From Pseudonocardia halophobica (GTDB lineage: Bacteria; Actinomycetota; Actinomycetes; Mycobacteriales; Pseudonocardiaceae), in assembly GCF_027922425.1 (NCBI RefSeq), contig NZ_BSFQ01000019.1:1-64000 (forward strand): a stretch of DNA of 64,000 nucleotides, written 5' to 3'. A program made the position numbers and the translations under genes. The notes under the pieces were generated by a model. That model did no database searches. It had not been told where the DNA came from and saw nothing but the letters and a program-made list of their open reading frames with translations. How positions within the stretch are numbered: the first letter of the stretch is position 1; each line of letters starts with the position of its first letter. This document shows positions 62,769 through 64,000 of the stretch, in pieces.

Positions 62769-62775
62769 GGGGACG

Positions 62776-62781
62776 ACCGTA
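62776..62781 (-). promoter_or_regulatory. -10 element for coaE
   Basis: TACGGT on the minus strand, seven bases before the GTG at 62768. Confidence 0.4.
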
Positions 62782-62793
62782 CCTGCGGGTGGA

Positions 62794-63504
62794 TCACCGG
62801 GCGGCGGCCACCGGCGACACCGCCTTCGGGGGCGTGGTGGTCGAGGGCGCGCTCGCGGGTGCGGGCGGCGCGCTCGTCTCCGGTGGGGCCGGCTGGGTCG
62901 CGCCGTCCTTGGGCAGCACCCGCAGCGCCAGGTCGACGAGCCGGTCGACGGGAGCGCCCGGAGCCCGCGCGGCCGCCGGGAGCACGAAGGTCAGCGTGTC
63001 CACGCCGTAGACGACGGCGAGCACCGTCTCGGTCCCGCGCTCGACCGCGACCGCGGGCGCGGCCCCGATCGACAGGTCGCGGGACTGCCCGTCCGACCGC
63101 TCCGCGTTGGTGTTGAGCTGCCACTGCCGCTTGGCCGCCGCGGCGTCGCCGTACCGCCCGATGTTGATGTCCAGCAACGTGTTCCCGCCGCCCTGGCCAC
63201 TCGCGGAGTAGCGGCAGCCGATGCGCTCGGTACGGCCGACCGACGGCTCCGGGACACCGCGGATGGTGCGCAGCGCGGTGGACCCGATGGGGCGGGCGAG
63301 GAGGGCGCCGAGATCGTCCGGGCCGAGCAGGGAGGCGCAGTCATCCGGAAGGGCGATCTTCGTGGGCCCGGCACCGGACCCGGCGGCCGCCGACTCGGTG
63401 AAGGTCGGCACGGGCAGCGACTCCTCGCCGGTCGCGGTCGAACAGGCGGTCAGCACGCCCAGCCCGACGGCCAGCATCGCCACCACACGCCCCCCGACAC
63501 GCAT
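62794..63504 (-). CDS. DUF3558-like lipoprotein
   Basis: A 236-residue lipoprotein. AMLAVGLGVLTACSTAT carries the lipobox LTAC, so it is lipidated at the membrane. The domain reads DDCASLLGPDDLGALLARPIGSTALRT, RTERIGCRYSASGQGGGNTLLDINIGRY, AAAKRQWQLNTNAERSDGQS and VYGVDTLTFVLPAA, with two conserved Cys as in DUF3558. A Pro/Ser/Thr-rich tail follows. The ATG at 63504 has TACGGT six bases upstream. Function in the family is unknown. Confidence 0.83.
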   Translation of the reverse strand: MRVGGRVVAMLAVGLGVLTACSTATGEESLPVPTFTESAAAGSGAGPTKIALPDDCASLLGPDDLGALLARPIGSTALRTIRGVPEPSVGRTERIGCRYSASGQGGGNTLLDINIGRYGDAAAAKRQWQLNTNAERSDGQSRDLSIGAAPAVAVERGTETVLAVVYGVDTLTFVLPAAARAPGAPVDRLVDLALRVLPKDGATQPAPPETSAPPAPASAPSTTTPPKAVSPVAAAR

Positions 63505-63510
63505 GGATCA

Positions 63511-63516
63511 ACCGTA
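63511..63516 (-). promoter_or_regulatory. -10 element for the DUF3558 lipoprotein
   Basis: TACGGT on the minus strand, six bases before the ATG at 63504, in the leaderless position. Confidence 0.45.
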
Positions 63517-63616
63517 GATCCCCCTACATGATCGACACACGTGGCGCGCCCGGGCCGTGACGGAACGCAGCCCGATCGTGATCCGCGCGACACCCGGTGG
63601 AGTACCCCCGGACGCC

Positions 63617-63650
63617 GAACGGCCCCGGTCCGCGAGGACCGGGGCCGTTC
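63617..63650. terminator. Strong terminator downstream of rpsA
   Basis: GAACGGCCCCGGTC, CGCGAG, then the exact reverse complement, a perfect 14-bp stem 33 bases past the rpsA stop. Confidence 0.8.
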
Positions 63651-63682
63651 GTCAGACCGAGCGTCAGGCGCTCAGCCGGGGA

Positions 63683-64000
63683 TCACGCACCGCCGGAGAG
63701 CTTCTCCCGCAGGGCAGCGAGCTGCTCGTCGCTGGCCAGCGACCCGCCGCTCTGCGCCTCCTGGGAGGCGCCGCCGCCGGACGAGTAGTTGGCGGCGCCG
63801 GTGTCGGCACCCGCCTCCTCCTCGGCCTCGGCGGCCTTGCGGATCTGTGTCATGTGCTGCTCGTAGCGCTCGTGCGCCTCGGCGTACTGCTTCTCCCAGG
63901 CCGCGCGGGCCTCGTCGTAGCCTTCCTTCCACTCGCCGGTCTCGACGTCGAAGCCCTCGGGGTAGATGTAGTTCCCCTGGTCGTCGTACTCCGCCGCCAT
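63683..64000 (-). CDS. rpsA: 30S ribosomal protein S1, C-terminal end (gene continues past window)
   Basis: The visible 105 residues are the S1 tail found in actinobacteria: EYDDQGNYIYPEGFDVETGEWKEGY, then a charged coiled region (DEARAAWEKQYAEAHERYEQHMTQIRKAAEAEEE) and the terminal SLASDEQLAALREKLSGG, nearly identical to the mycobacterial SLASDAQLAALREKL. The S1 RNA-binding domains are beyond the right edge. The Met at 64000 is internal. It precedes coaE, as in mycobacteria. Confidence 0.95.
   Translation of the reverse strand: MAAEYDDQGNYIYPEGFDVETGEWKEGYDEARAAWEKQYAEAHERYEQHMTQIRKAAEAEEEAGADTGAANYSSGGGASQEAQSGGSLASDEQLAALREKLSGGA

Overview
The window is a stretch of chromosome from a very high-GC actinobacterium. 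Synteny and protein style point to the Pseudonocardiaceae, most likely Pseudonocardia or a close relative; this is inferred from gene content, not from a database search. Supporting signs are abundant GTG starts, Pro/Ala/Thr-rich extensions, an F420-type PPOX oxidoreductase, actinobacterial single-domain families (DUF3558, GAP/Sap, SWIM plus SNF2) and many leaderless promoters of the form TANNNT-N6/7-RTG. The core order rpsA, coaE, uvrB ... MBL hydrolase, uvrA resembles the rpsA-uvrA block of mycobacteria. Here about 25 kb of metabolic, envelope and transport genes lie between uvrB and the MBL gene. I see no integrase, transposase, tRNA, rRNA, CRISPR array or phage gene.

Layout. 1-2911: three consecutive minus-strand Roadblock/LC7 proteins, two with long Pro/Ala-rich tails; the first runs off the edge. 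3356-8351: an NTF2-like protein, an alpha/beta hydrolase, a class A penicillin-binding protein and a small HicB-like protein. 8398-13865: a P-loop kinase, a PAS/PAS/PAS/GAF/SpoIIE phosphatase, a divergent AraC regulator and a VOC/YjbR/hydrolase string. 13918-18815: a LuxR regulator, a SnoaL-like protein, a PPOX oxidoreductase, an SMP-30 lactonase, a GNAT enzyme, and pirin with a small GNAT. 18816-23163: repeat-bearing intergenic DNA, then a SNF2 helicase/SWIM protein operon under a DNA-damage-type promoter. 23171-26937: an NMT1/THI5-like ABC importer. 27230-31488: uvrA and an MBL hydrolase.

31541-45492: membrane proteins (GAP family, AI-2E family), an LCP cell-wall ligase, an orphan ribbon-helix-helix protein, an acyl-CoA ligase/enoyl-CoA hydratase pair, an S9 peptidase, an MFS exporter, a MOSC protein, an FKBP, a phosphoesterase and TerC. 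TerC is preceded by what looks like a yybP-ykoY manganese riboswitch. 45726-53241: a Tat-exported phosphatase, then a very large fusion of an exported S15-like alpha/beta hydrolase, one membrane helix and a cytoplasmic ABC ATPase, co-transcribed with a permease and followed by a GAF/HTH regulator. 53337-64000: a DMT exporter with a repeat-encoded tail, divergent LysR, YjbR/GT87, uvrB, DUF402, an ECF sigma factor with a Thr-rich membrane partner, coaE (GrpB fusion), a DUF3558 lipoprotein and the 3' end of rpsA.

Two themes stand out. First, a DNA-damage circuit is visible in the DNA itself. uvrB and the SNF2 helicase, about 40 kb apart, carry nearly identical RecA-NDp (PafBC-type) promoters placed so that transcription starts at or beside the start codon. 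uvrA carries a weaker copy plus a LexA-type box further upstream. Second, the hydrolase-ABC fusion with its own permease and palindromic operator is the best candidate for an uncharacterised system. A dispersed near-perfect hairpin repeat (two copies) and several strong hairpins at gene ends complete the picture.
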